This document shows, one piece after another, positions 11,125 through 22,026 of a stretch of 64,000 bases of DNA (positions are counted from its first letter, which is position 1; every line of letters starts with the position of its first letter). A model generated the notes under the pieces. It did not search any database, had not been told where the DNA came from, and saw nothing but the letters and a program-made list of their open reading frames with translations. The DNA is taken from the NCBI RefSeq assembly GCF_008831285.2, contig NC_045138.2, positions 1,253,143-1,317,142 on the forward strand. Reading direction: 5' to 3'. The DNA is from Nymphaea colorata (Eukaryota > Streptophyta > Magnoliopsida > Nymphaeales > Nymphaeaceae). Made by a program: the position numbers and the translations under genes.

Positions 11125-12094
11125 AGATTGGGAATGCGATGCTTGTCAGTTTTTCAAGTTCACAAGACTTTTGTTTCAATCATCCATAGAAAATCGTTAG
11201 AAGCTTTTGATCTTATACATTCCGATGTATGTTGGCCGGCTCTTGAAATATCTCATACTGAATATAAATACTATGTCACTTTTATTGATGATATGACTCA
11301 TGTAACTTTGATTTATTTCTCAAGAATAAAAGTGAGGTTCCAAATATATTTGAAGAATTTTACAATCTTATCCATACTCAGTACAGGATCAAGATAAAAA
11401 ACTTCACTCCAATAATGGAGAAGAGTATGTTAACAACAATCTTAAAGAGTTTATGAGCTAGAAAGGCATACAACCTCAATACTCTTGTGCTGGAACTCCT
11501 TAGCAGAACGGCATCGCAGAGAGGAAAAATAGTCAACTATTAAACATTGTTCGTACTCTCATGATACACATGAATGTGCCGCAAAAATACTGGAATGAAG
11601 CTATCGGGACCGCCTGCTATATATCTAACTGGATTCCTAATTCTAGCATTGAAGGAAATGAACCTCTTGAACTCCTCCTCAACCGGTCCATATCCATTAA
11701 ACATCTCAAGGCTTGCGGGTGCAAATGTTACGTCCATGTGCAAGAAAACTTCAGAAATAAGTTTCAGAAATGTGCTGTCAAGAGAATTTTCATGGGATAT
11801 TCAAGTAAAAAACATGGCGACCGATGTCTTGATCTCATTACTAACAAAATGATGGTCTCAAGAGATGTAAAATTTTATGAGACTGAAAATTATTTTGATG
11901 ATGCCCAACAAGAGAAACGTTTTTTTCAGCCCACCGAGCAAGACAACAACACTTCTCTTCCCTTGATTGATGCCTTCAATCAGATGGTAACCGGCATTTC
12001 TCTGATCAAGAAGTTGTTGGTGAGAGTGAGCAAAATAATGAAGACAGAATTCAAACTCCAGCTATGGACGTTGCCAATCCTCTTCCCCAAATAA
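11125..12094 (+). pseudogene. Copia integrase, several stops and shifts
   Basis: Frames carry FDLIHSDVCWPA (first catalytic Asp), YVTFIDDMTH, then NGIAERKN (catalytic Glu) near 11510. The C-terminal part from 11561 is open, with MIHMNVPQKYWNEAI and VKRIFMGYSS. Stops occur at about 11395, 11459 and 11503. Integrase would insert the cDNA into the genome, but this copy could not be made whole. Confidence 0.85.
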
Positions 12095-12133
12095 CACATT
12101 CCTCTCATTAATGCAGACCTCCGGTCAGGTTAA

Positions 12134-12965
12134 GTGACTACTATGCATACCTTATCAGCTAATAATATTCATTTCATTGAAAAATGTTTGTCATTTAATG
12201 GAATATCTAAGTCATACAAATCTTATGTTCATGCGACTTACATGCTTCAAGAACCCAAAAATTTTAAGGAGGCAAGTAAAGATGGCAAATGGAAAGACGC
12301 CATGAAAGAGAAACTAAGAGCCCTTAAAAAAATCATACTTGGGATTTTGTTCTTTGCCCTGAGGGAAAGAAACTGGTCGGATGCAAATGGATTTACAAAA
12401 TCAAATTCAAAAGTAATGAAGAAGTAGAGCGGTACGAAGCCCGACTTGTTGCAAAGGGATTCACTCAGATTGAAGGGATTGACTATACTGAGACCTTTGC
12501 CCCCAGTTGCAAAAATGAATACAGTAAGGGCCCTTCTTGTTGTCACTTCCATAAAAAGATGGAGTCTTTTTAAGCTTGACGTTAAGAACGCCTTCCTTCA
12601 TGGTGAATTAAGTGAAGAGGTATTCATGGAAGTTCCACAAGGCATCACGAGTAAACCAGGTCACGTGTGCAAGCTTAAGATAGCACTATATGGTCTCAAA
12701 CAATCGCCCAGCGCATGGTTTTCTCATCTTAGCCAAAACCTCAACAAGTATGGCTCCAAACAAAGCATTGCAGATTATACCATGTTCACAGCCACTCAAG
12801 GAGACAAGGTAACTTTGTTATTCATATATGTTGATGATATTATACTTATTGGGAATGACGTCGAGTACACAGGTATGATAAAGAAGTATCTCAACAAAGA
12901 ATTTGAAATCGAGGACCTCTGAACACTTTGATATTTTCTTGGAATTGAAGTTGCTCACTCTGATA
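12134..12965 (+). pseudogene. Copia reverse transcriptase, frameshifted
   Basis: The start (KNFKEASKDGKWKDAMKEK) and the middle ([20 protein letters not shown]) are in different frames, with a break near 12330-12440. The catalytic YVDD lies at 12827-12838. Two TGA codons follow at about 12920-12932, where relatives read DLGTLRYFLG. The polymerase core residues are otherwise recognisable. Confidence 0.9.
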
Positions 12966-13780
12966 AAGGTGTTTTTATATGCCAACGAAAATACATTATT
13001 GATCTTCTCAAGGAAACTATATATTTAGGATCAAGGGCTTTAGAGACACCCCTTGAAACTAACTGCAAGTTGAAGAAAGAAGACGGCAGCATTGTCAAAA
13101 ACATAGAAAGCTTTCAAAAACTTGTTGGCAAACTTATATATCTACAGTCACTCGGCCAGATATCACATATGCAGTTAGTCTAGTCAGCCAATTTATGCAC
13201 AATCCAAGGTTTAGCCATGTCGAGGCAGCACATAGAATATTGTGATACTTGAAAGGCAGTCTAGGCAAAGGCATTTTAATGAAGCGAAGTCAATCTCTTG
13301 TTGTTTCTCAGTACTGCGACGCTGATTGGGCTGGAGATCCTAATGACAGAAGATGTACATCAGGTTATTTTATGTTTATTGGAGAAAATCTTGTAACATG
13401 GAAGAGCAAGAAATAGTCTGTTGTTGCTCGCTCAAGTGCAAAAGCCAAATACTAAGCTATGGTCGTTTGCACGTGTGAACTAATATGGATCAAAGCTCTC
13501 CTCAAAGATATGAATTTGGATATTAGGGAACCAATGGAACTAAAGTGTGATAATATGGCAGCTATTCACATTGGGGCAAATCCGGCATTCCACGAGCGAA
13601 CCAAGCACATTGAAGTCGACTGTGACTTTGTTCGTGAAAGATTCAGGATCACACATACAAACCTCACATGTTAGGAGTGAGATTCAGTTGGCTGACATCT
13701 TCACCAAGAGCCTTGGAAAAGAAAATCATAAATCTGTGATTAACAAGTTGGGGCAGATAGACATCAGCCTACCAACTTGA
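12966..13780 (+). pseudogene. Copia RNase H domain, multiple stops
   Basis: YCDADWAGDPNDRR near 13313 marks the RNase H start. It is followed by SGYFMFIGENLVTWKSKK, a TAG, VVARSSAKAKY, a TAA, and ELIWIKALLKDM. A frame change near 13660 precedes QLADIFTKSL, the usual Copia C-terminal motif. The domain would remove the RNA template during cDNA synthesis. Confidence 0.9.
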
Positions 13781-13789
13781 GGGGGAGAT
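13779..13789 (+). promoter_or_regulatory. Polypurine tract
   Basis: GAGGGGGAGA stands immediately before the TGTTAGC start of the 3' LTR. This is the usual site that primes plus-strand cDNA synthesis. Confidence 0.85.
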
Positions 13790-14114
13790 TGTTAGCAAAA
13801 TTATAGGGATTGCCTTCATTGTCTCATTTCTCTGCTGGGAAGGATTATCTACAGCTGCCTATTCAAGAATTTCTCATAGTTTCCTTATCTCATTGTTCCC
13901 TTATCCATCATATTCTGTGACCTTGTTTATCACGAGAATCCTTCGTGATTCTCTGACTAAATCGGTCTGGCTGTATTCTATATATTAAGAGTTCATCTTC
14001 TCTCAAATTGTCAAAGAATGAATAAAGTGAGAGCTCCCTTTCCCATGGATGTTGGCTTCAACATGCCGAACGTACATGCTTGATTATTCCTTTTCCCTAT
14101 TACATGTTTTAACA
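13790..14114 (+). repeat. 3' LTR of the Copia element (325 bp)
   Basis: It starts TGTTAGC and ends TTTTAACA, so the ends are 5-bp inverted repeats. It holds the promoter half that is missing from the 5' LTR, with a TATATATTAAGAG TATA-like motif near 13980. Confidence 0.85.
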
Positions 14115-14609
14115 ATCCAAGACGCAGATCTTGAGTTCTTTCTGCCGTAAGTGTAACCCATGTCGATAGGTGCAGCAAATGTGGTTACAACTATGTATTG
14201 TTGTATCTTAGAACTTTGAAATTTATGTTTTCAAATTTAATTTTTAAAATTTTGTCTTTTCCCTTCTTTTTTATTTTCCTTCCACCAAGTTTCCATATTT
14301 TCTTATTATTTTTCTTTAATTTTTTATTATTTGTGTGGATAATTATATATATATAATGCATATATTCATATACACACTCCCATCGTTTTAAATTTTCTAA
14401 ACTCACCATACCCATGTACCTGCTACTTTACCCATATATCTAAATTTTCTAAAATGGCCATACTCGTAGTCTTGTATACATTGGATAGCTAGATAATTTT
14501 GGACCATAAGATTTACTGTAGAGGACCTTTATCCGCATCGTATTAAAGCTCTACAACTTGATATTTTCATATGTCAAGGGTACATGTGTAATTGCACCTT
14601 AAAAGTGCA
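14115..14609. other. AT-rich intergenic stretch
   Basis: No gene or element border is recognised. Confidence 0.5.
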
Positions 14610-15430
14610 CTCCACCAGTCGTTCAGGATTACTCCCCCCAGTAGCTATTTAAGGAACCCGCTTTTTGCCACCTGATCTTTGTTGGCCGCTCGGCTCTGCC
14701 AAGATTGCCGAGAGCTTGCCGTATCCGCCCCACTAATGCCCATTGGAGGGCAACCGAGGAGGGGAAAAGGAGGAATTTTTTGCCACAGGCTCCTATTTGA
14801 CCACATGCAAGGGAGGCTAATGTGCCTCTTGCTCCTTCCCAAGGCATTCCCGCATGCAAGGGAGGCTAAGGGAAGGGATGAGGCGCTTAGGACTGGGAGC
14901 ATTAGCAGATGGAGGATAACTTGCCGCGCTCACAGCAAATCGCAAAGGGAGGCTAATTGAGAGATGTCGAGGCGGCCGTGGCTGAAGCGACTGCCGAAAA
15001 GCACAGTATTTTGCTAGGGAGATTAACTCCAGCCCGAAGACGCCAAGGAAGCCTGGCCCAAGCCAAAACTCGACAAGGTTTGACCAAATGCAGTGAGGTT
15101 CAAGCAGCTTGTGGTGAGAGACGACTCCTTGCAAGGCGGGACATGCCGAACAGGGAGGAACACAGCCTAGGTGACGCGGAAGGAACTCGTCCAGCTTTGT
15201 TTTGGGAGCGACACGCTTTTTCAGGTGAAGCGGGACATGCCGAGCAACAGCGGATGCTATGGCGAGACAAGCTCGGGACACGACCAGCAGATTACCGAGA
15301 GGGACACGTTCAACGGCGGAACGGGACACGATGAGCGTGCGTTAGACACGGCAGCGTAGGGCAGGGCAACACGAGGTGGCCTGACGTGGATGCGGAATTG
15401 TGCACACTGGATGGACCCGCGAGTTTTGTA
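14610..15430 (+). repeat. GC-rich dispersed repeat, copy 1, carrying a 125-codon open frame
   Basis: Colinear in inverted orientation with 51310-51930. It contains three spaced GCAAGGGAGGCTAA-like motifs (near 14807, 14858 and 14945). One frame (14957-15334) is rich in Arg, Ala and Glu, and its relative in the other copy stays open for 89 codons, starting with MRDVEAAVAE in both. I do not recognise the protein. It may be an internal piece of an LTR element, but no LTR, primer site or known domain is seen. Confidence 0.7.
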
Positions 15431-16330
15431 AACCCAGACCCTGGGTGAGAAAGTTCGGGTTGGGTATTGGATAATTTTTTGGGGATCCAGGGTGGGTCCT
15501 GGATCCGTTTTTTGTGTATTGGGCGATTAAACGGGTCTACAAAAGATCCAAGGTGAGTTTTCCTCGTCCAACCCGGTTCAAGAGGCCAGACTTGGCTGTC
15601 GAGTCAGCGGGCGGACAACTCACGTGTGTGAGGCCGCCCGTGTCCCTCTTCCTCTCCCGCTCCTTAAAAAACCAGCAACACGAAGGAGCTTGGGCCTTTG
15701 AACAGTTGAAGAAAAATCAATGATCTGAAGATTCAGACAGGTTTTCCGACGCCCAAACCGCCGGTGAAGCTGTTCATTCGCCATTGCAGTGTGTGATCAA
15801 TCTCTTCTCCCTCCCGAACTCCAAAAATCTGACGCTTCTTTCGTTGGGGACGTGGTTCTTCATCAACGACTGATGGTGGATGACAACAGCAGATTTCTCC
15901 GGCGACGTGGGCCTTCCCCAGTGAACCCTGCAGCCCCGACCCCTAGGACCCTTTGGCAACCCCCACCGATCACGGCAAAGTGGCCAATGGAGCTAGTCTC
16001 ACGAACGGCGTGAGGCCTTCCCGTTTCGACACAAACGGGAAACTCTTCTGCTCGGTGAAGTGTTTCAGCACCCATCTTCTCCTGTATTCCCCTGTGTTTT
16101 GCGATGCCTGTTCTCTCTGTTGCCTTAATTTGTCGCAAGGGAGATCCTGCGGACTGAGAGAACCGCTGTGTAGCAGCGTAGCAGGAGAGGGCCTTGGGAG
16201 GCTGCAAAGACGTCTCGGCTGCTGTTGTTCTTCTACCGAGATCTCCCACTCTCGGTGCAGGGGCTTAGGGGGCAGTTCGATGGATAATTATGTTGAGTGT
16301 AGGGACAGTGCACCTTGAAAGGGTTCAAAA
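15431..16330. other. GC-rich stretch, unidentified
   Basis: It starts with GGGTT/GGATCC-rich sequence (15430-15560) and continues with leader-like GC-rich DNA. Several overlapping short frames exist on both strands, without a known domain. It resembles in composition the Copia leader at 9.1-10.1 kb, but no homology was established. Confidence 0.4.
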
Positions 16331-16855
16331 AAAGTAAAAGCTTTTATTTATTTTTTTCTTAATTTTCATATTTTTCTTGGTCTGTCCTAATTCCCTTTAA
16401 CTTCATGCCTGCATACATTTGATGAAACTTTTGGAGACAGGTTTGTCTAAGTAAATATGTAATTCAAATATTCCTTATGTTCAAACTTCCACCGACTCTT
16501 CTGAGCCACGTTGGGGCAAATGAATGTGATTTTGTAATGGTGCATAAAATAGCACTTCAAACAAAAGGAGGCTGCATGAAAAAGTCAAAACATTGATTTT
16601 AGGACTAAGTGTGTTCTATCAACAAGCTTAACATTACATTGGATCCCAGAAACACAATTGATCAAGTGGATGACATTGGTAGATGACGAATAACGGCATC
16701 TGTAAAAATGAAATGTTGACATGCCAATAAAAGTCGATGCACTTGACTCAAAACAATTTAGGCATGGATGTGACCAGATTTTAAGCAAATAAACACATAT
16801 GCATTATCTTTATTCACAAAAATATGACTTTCTGAATGAAATTACCCAAATATAT
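16331..16855. other. Intergenic stretch, no gene recognised
   Basis: No domain, element end or RNA gene is recognised. Confidence 0.5.
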
Positions 16856-17210
16856 CAGAATTATAAAATATGATATAGAAGTGTCCAAGCTGTGTCCTGT
16901 ACCTGCACCCATGTCTAGTAGTGTTGGAATGAGTTGAGTGCCCCTCCAAGTGTATTCTGTGACCATAAAAGATAACATTCACTTTCTCCTTCATCTCTTA
17001 AGAGCCATTGTGACAGGTGGCATTGTTGAAACCATATATTTAGTCACAAAAAGAAAAACTGGCTCTTCAAAGCAACCTTTACATGCATAAATCTCAATTG
17101 AACCGGCTTGTGTTTGGTTTTAGCATATATATACATATATTAAAGCTGTAAATAAACCATAAATGCATGCAATGGGTATCAACAAACAAGACGACGGTTA
17201 AAAAAAATCA
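16856..17210 (+). repeat. Outer module shared with the 49-kb inverted repeat
   Basis: Colinear with 49078-49371 plus 49739-49820. Landmarks are AAGTGTCCAAGCTGTGTCC, GAACCGGCTTGTGTTTGG and CATAAATGCATGCAATGG. The 49-kb copy is split by a 368-bp insertion, and this copy shows the empty site (CATATATATACATATATT). Part of the same module recurs inverted at 51040-51240. Confidence 0.9.
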
Positions 17211-18330
17211 ATAACCAAATGAATCAAGCAAGAAAAAGATACGAAGGAACACAAACTGGCTATCAACAAACAAGATCCAAATAAGTTTAAGCCAAAGTTA
17301 CGAAACACATAAAAAAGTTGCCGGAGCAACGATGAATGGCAAGAGCAAGCAACTAGGTCTGGAAAAGAGATTAGAGATGACGTTTCAACACAAAACTTGA
17401 AAGGGTGAGAAGAAGAAGATCAACATACATTGACATTGAGAAGCCGGCACAGGGAGGGAAAGCGCAAGAACATCCACCTCCTTTGCACCCGTCTTTTATT
17501 CAACCCAGACTCTCAGCGATCGAACTGCCCTTTATATGCTATACAAAGTATGAACTGAACAGGATACTTCATAGGCACCGAATTCAAAATGGTAGACTAA
17601 GCACAGTACAGCAGCAGATAAAATGGTAAAAAAGTAGTTTAGACCTTAGAGTAATTTCTATAGCACGTTTGGCATTAAAAGGACCATAATTACTGAAAAA
17701 GTAAGCTAAAAGTTGCTTTATCTTTCAAGTTGCTAATGAAGTTGTTTGCTTGCTCCTGAAGCATAGTAACTGAATAAGATATGATGAAATTTGTTACAAG
17801 ACTTTCCAGACTTCCATATATAATTTACTGCAATAAAACGTGCTATAGAAATTACTCTAAATTCTAAACTACATTTTTACCATTTCATCTGCTGCTGTAC
17901 TGTGCTTAGTCTACCATTTTGAATTTGGTGCCTATGATCCCGTTCAGTTCATACTTGTATAGTATATAAGGGGGTAGTTCGATCACCGAGAGTCTGGGTT
18001 GAATAAAAGACGGGCGCAATGGAGGTGGAGGTTCTTGTGCTTTCCCTCCCGGCGCCGGCTTCTCAAATGTATGATGATCTTCTTCTTCTTCTCACACTTT
18101 CGTGTTTTGTGTTGGAACGTCATCTCTTTGCTGATTAATCTCTTTTTTAGGCCTAGTTGCTTGCTCTGGCCATTCATCGTAGCTCTGGTGACTTTATTGT
18201 GTGTTTCGTAACTTTGGCTTAAACTTATTTGGATCTTGTTTGTTGATAGCCAGTTTGCGTTTTCCTTCATATCTTTTTCTCGCTTGATTCATTTCAATAT
18301 TGATTATTTTTTTAACCGTCGTTTTGTGTT
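17190..18330. repeat. Long inverted repeat P1, arms about 480 bp, spacer about 165 bp
   Basis: Left arm 17190-17670 reads back as the right arm 17837-18330. The outer ends are ACGGTTAAAAAAAATC and its inverse GATTATTTTTTTAACCGT. The inner ends are TATAGCACGTTT and AAACGTGCTATA. The arms differ by scattered substitutions and small gaps, so this is an old duplication and not a simple read artefact. The right arm has a TATA-like box followed by leader-like DNA pointing toward the HMGB exons, which suggests the arms are copies of that gene's 5' flank. Confidence 0.9.
17963..17970 (+). promoter_or_regulatory. TATA-like box in right arm of P1, mirrored at 17530-17538
   Basis: TATATAAG is followed by GGGG and leader-like sequence. 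The mirror copy in the left arm would direct transcription leftward, making a symmetrical divergent promoter. No transcription start can be shown from the sequence. Confidence 0.4.
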
Positions 18331-18384
18331 CTGATTTTGTGTAGTTCTGGGTTGGCACAGTTGAATGTATGCTTCATAATCTTT

Positions 18385-18620
18385 TATCTAGCACCTGCGC
18401 ACCCCATTTGAATCAAACCCTTTAGAGAATCTATGCAGAGTGCTTGAAAGTTGAATCTGTTGGAGATGATGTTGGAGATGACAGAAAATTTACGTGAACC
18501 ATGTTGGCAAGATCATGAACCAACAACATGGCCGGCAACGAAAAAACAACGCATGGTACGATCTCTGCAACGACTTCTCCTCAAAAAAACAACACATGCT
18601 AGGAAAGAAAGTTATCTGAT
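18385..18620 (-). pseudogene. F-box exon 1 fragment inserted between P1 and the HMGB exons
   Basis: On the minus strand this matches the F-box copies at 5.4, 35.5 and 44.9 kb. The block near 18565 corresponds to the F-box helix (GEVVAEIV in the 44.9-kb copy). The shared tail is TTGAATCAAACCCTTTAGAG on the plus strand. The frame is interrupted. It lies where the missing 5' exons of HMGB would be expected. Confidence 0.6.
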
Positions 18621-18799
18621 GATCACTAAAGTCACCCTCTTATAGCGCCAGGAAAGAAAGAGAGGCGCTAATAGTTACAATATCTCGATCAAATTAAGTG
18701 GGTTTGGACCATCAGATATCTTATCCATTACATGACAGTGGACCTGCCTATTTATGCACACCATAAATATTTATTTGTGTATTTTTGCTTGCCATTCAG

Positions 18800-19372
18800 G
18801 TGGGTAAGGCTGCCGGTGATAAGTGGAAAGTGATGTCTGAAGCTGTAAGTATTGGCTGAGCGGCTTGCGCTATCATTTTCTCAGAAATGAAAGCTGGAAT
18901 GGCCAGTTGATTATTTTTGTTCGATTTAATTTTCAATTGACAAGAGAAGGCACCTTATGTGTCCAAGGTGGCTAAGAGGAACACCAATAGGAGAAGACCT
19001 TGGCAGCGTACAACAAGAAACAGGTAATTTTAGTACGTACACGTATTAATTTAATATTCTTACTGATTTTGGTATTGTCCTGACAATTTCAGAATAAACA
19101 ATTCAGCAGTCCAGCGGTTCCGACGATCACGAAGAGGAAGAATCTGACAAGTTGAAGTCCGACGTCAATGATGAGGATCAGGAGAGCGAGGAGGTAACTG
19201 AGTTCGATTTTGTTTTTTTCAATTTCCATTTTTTTGCCCTAACTGATTGTTTAGCTTTTTATTTCTCATGGTTTCTGCCGAAATTATGTCTTTTAATTCG
19301 ATTTACTTCAGTTTATGTGTCCTATCTGGTTATAATACATGTTGCTTGTTTCCAGAGGAAGACGATGACTGA
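18800..19372 (+). pseudogene. HMGB (high mobility group B) relic, 3' exons only
   Basis: HMGB proteins are small nuclear DNA-bending proteins with one HMG box in plants. Visible exons: 18800-18844 (VGKAAGDKWKVMSEA, flanked by CAG and GTAAGT); 18944-19023 (EKAPYVSKVAKR, then EKTLAAYNKKQ after a one-base frame break); 19107-19193 (acidic tail SSGSDDHEEEESDK); and a last exon near 19356-19372 ending EDDD and TGA. The acceptor before 18944 reads CAA where CAG is expected. The start codon and N-terminal half of the HMG box are absent. An inverted copy of the last exon lies at 21060-21077. Confidence 0.8.
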
Positions 19373-21083
19373 GAGCCGAAGAGAAGAATAGAAACATCAC
19401 GCAAAATTGGCAATGATAAGTGATGCTGTGGTTTGACTTGTGGGAATTGATCCAATCGGAACGAAATTCTCCAAACTGTTAACTTTTTCCTTTGCTCTCC
19501 TTTCTTTGGCATGTTGCCGCTGCTGTTGGTTTCTGATTTTAGGCGATGAATACGATCCTTTGCCTGTCGTCCTCTTCTGTCATCTCTATACTGATTGCCT
19601 GACATCCTTCTAGTTCTTTATTCTCTAATTAGCAAATTTTAATTCAAGTTGACAATTTAGCTTCAATTGCTGGTATATCTATTGGTGTGCGAGAAAGCTT
19701 CTTGGTTCTTTTTTTCTTGGGCTGTCTCTTTCCCTTAGTTTTTGGATTATTTGGTTAGAGAAAACGGCGCAATTGTTTTGGAATGTGGTTGGTTTCCTCG
19801 TCTTTCGTTCGATCATGAACCTCATTCTGACATTTGATTTTTCTGCAAGTCAGGTTGTTGTCGTTCTCCCTTTATATTTTCTTTCCGTTTCATTGGTTTT
19901 AGAAGTTACAATACAACTTCTCCTTGAAAAACATCAAGAGATATATTGACAAATTCTAAAGAATATAAACCAAACCATGATGATGTTAAAGATAAAGTAT
20001 AAAGGACAAGGGAAAAAAAAGTGAAGCACCAGGAACAGCATCACACTTTTCAACAATTATATTTTGAACCAGCATTTTCTGAGTTCATCATCATCTTGCA
20101 CTTCTTCTTCTTTTACATTCAGATATCATAGATAGTCATATAAATAATCAGTAACACCAACTGGATGTAACCGCATTCCAAAACAATTGTGCCCTTTTCT
20201 CAAACAATGACTACTTCCATTAATCACTATGTCCGTCCTCCTGTTGGTGTTACTGTTTATTTAGATGACTATCTATGATATCTGAATATAAAAGAAGAAG
20301 AAGCGCAAGATGATGATGAACTCAGAAAATGGAGGTTCAAAATATAATTGTTGAAAAGTGTGATGCTGTTCCTAGTGCTTCATTTTTTTTTCCTTGTCCT
20401 TTATACATTATCTTTAACATCATCATGGTTTGCTTTATATTCTTTAGAAATTGTTAAATATATCTCTTGATGTTCTTCTAGAAGAAGTCGTATTGTAACT
20501 TCTAAAACCAATGAAACGGAAAAAAAAAAAATATAAAGGGAGAATGACAACGATTGACAATGTGAAATTTGAAGCATCCGACTTGCTGAAAAATCAAATG
20601 TCAGAACGAGGTTCAAGATTGAACACTTTTTCATGGAAACCAACCGCATTCCAAAACAATTATGCCCTTTTCTCAAACCGAATAATCCAAAAACTAAGAG
20701 GAATAGGCAGCGAAAGAAAAAGAGAATGAAGAAGCTTTCTTGCACACCAACGGATATACCAGCAATTGAAGCTAAATTTTCAACTTGAATTAAAATTTGC
20801 TAATTACAGAATAGGGAACTAGAAGGATGTCAGGTGATCAGTATAGAGATAACAGAAGAGGACGGCAGGCAAAGGATCATATTCATCGCCTAAAATCAGA
20901 AACCAAAAGCAGTGGCAATGCGCCGAAGAAAAGAGAGCCAAGGAAAAACTAAACAGTTTGGAGAATTTCGTTCCGATTGGATCAATTCCCACAAGTCAAA
21001 CCACAGCATCACTTATCATCATCAATTTTGTGTGATGTTTCCATTCTTCTCTTCAGCACTCAGTCATCATCTTCCTCCTGAAT
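19350..21083. repeat. Long inverted repeat P3 made of the HMGB 3' end, arms about 810-845 bp, spacer about 75 bp
   Basis: Left arm 19350-20162 reads back as the right arm 20238-21083. Landmarks are AAGTGATGCTGTGGTTTGA against TCAAACCACAGCATCACTT, and AGTAACACCAACTGG against GTTGGTGTTACTG. Scattered differences (for example AGAAGTCGTATTG against TACAATACAAC) show divergence. A second short piece of the arm (CATTCCAAAACAATTGTGCC) lies in the spacer at about 20175. The repeat begins inside the HMGB last exon and extends through the 3' flank. Confidence 0.9.
21060..21077 (-). pseudogene. Inverted copy of the HMGB last exon
   Basis: On the minus strand an acceptor (ATTCAG) is followed by GAG GAA GAT GAT GAC TGA, which encodes EEDDD and stop. 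This is the usual acidic end of a plant HMGB and is better preserved than the plus-strand copy. No other HMGB exon follows on that strand. Confidence 0.7.
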
Positions 21084-21183
21084 GTATAAGATCCGAGGAT
21101 TTGAGGTCCCACCTTCATTCAATTGGGTCAGAGGACCTTTGAAATTTTATTTTACGACATATCAGTTGACATTCGGAGTGTGA

Positions 21184-21972
21184 ATGAGTTGAAGGGCGAA
21201 GGGGATAATTTCGGAAATGGCATATATAGTTTTGTTTAGACCACACGTAGCCCACACCTGCTTTGAGGACAATTGTATGTAAAGACTGCACATCTATCTC
21301 CATCTTCATCAGTGGATAACTAAAGAAAAAAGAAACAATATGGTAGTACACAAGATTGGACCTTTTGGGCTGATTTAATTTTACTACATTGGTTTGCCAA
21401 AGCATCACCATCCTGTAAATTTAAGCCTGCCCACATGGACGGGAAGACATAGGTTGAAGGAATGGAACTTGCAAAGAAGAAAAGGTGCACTACGAATGCA
21501 ACTGCATTCTTAAGACAATAAATGCAAACACAAAACCAATGTAGATAAAAAAAGAACAGACTAAAGGATGGGAGACTGCATTCTTGAGACAATAAGTGCA
21601 GAATTGAAAGTGTAAGGTTGTGTTTGATTCACCGTAGATCTGAGATCCATGGTGATCTGAAAACTCTAGTATCTCAAATCCATGGATTTAACATCGGACA
21701 TCTCCCCCCAAATCTGATCTTAAATTCATGGTTTTTAACATGTAGCATGAATTTGAAACTCATGCTATTAAGATCCTCATTTTGTTTAAACTGAAGATCT
21801 CTCAAAACATTTCTTTTAATGCAACCTCGGATCAAACACAACCTAAAGGAAAAAACAAGATGAAAGATAGAGTTGATAATGAATAAGTTTTGAAGATGAG
21901 AGGCATGAAAGGATCACAGAATAAGCATTCGTATAAAAGAAGAAGAAGAGAAAGTCCAGAAAATGGTATGAC

Positions 21973-22026
<54 letters not shown>

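Larger units (their letters stand above)
8875..14114 (+). mobile_element. Ty1/Copia retrotransposon with both LTRs, decayed and lacking protease
   Basis: LTR, primer site, gag, integrase, reverse transcriptase, RNase H, polypurine tract and LTR follow in Copia order over about 5.2 kb. The region between the gag zinc knuckle and the integrase core is too short, and no D-S/T-G protease motif is found in it. Several nonsense and frameshift changes interrupt the polyprotein. It is not autonomous. A 5-bp target duplication could not be assigned (ATCCA follows the 3' LTR). Confidence 0.9.

Noticed and set aside
13790-14160. A 5-bp target duplication for the Copia (ATCCT/ATCCA)
   Set aside because: ATCCT at 8861 is separated from the LTR start by other bases and belongs to the end of the neighbouring element.
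17190-21083. Inverted repeats P1 and P3 as foldback read or assembly artefacts
   Set aside because: The arms differ by many scattered substitutions and small gaps, which an artefact of one molecule would not show. Raw reads would settle it.
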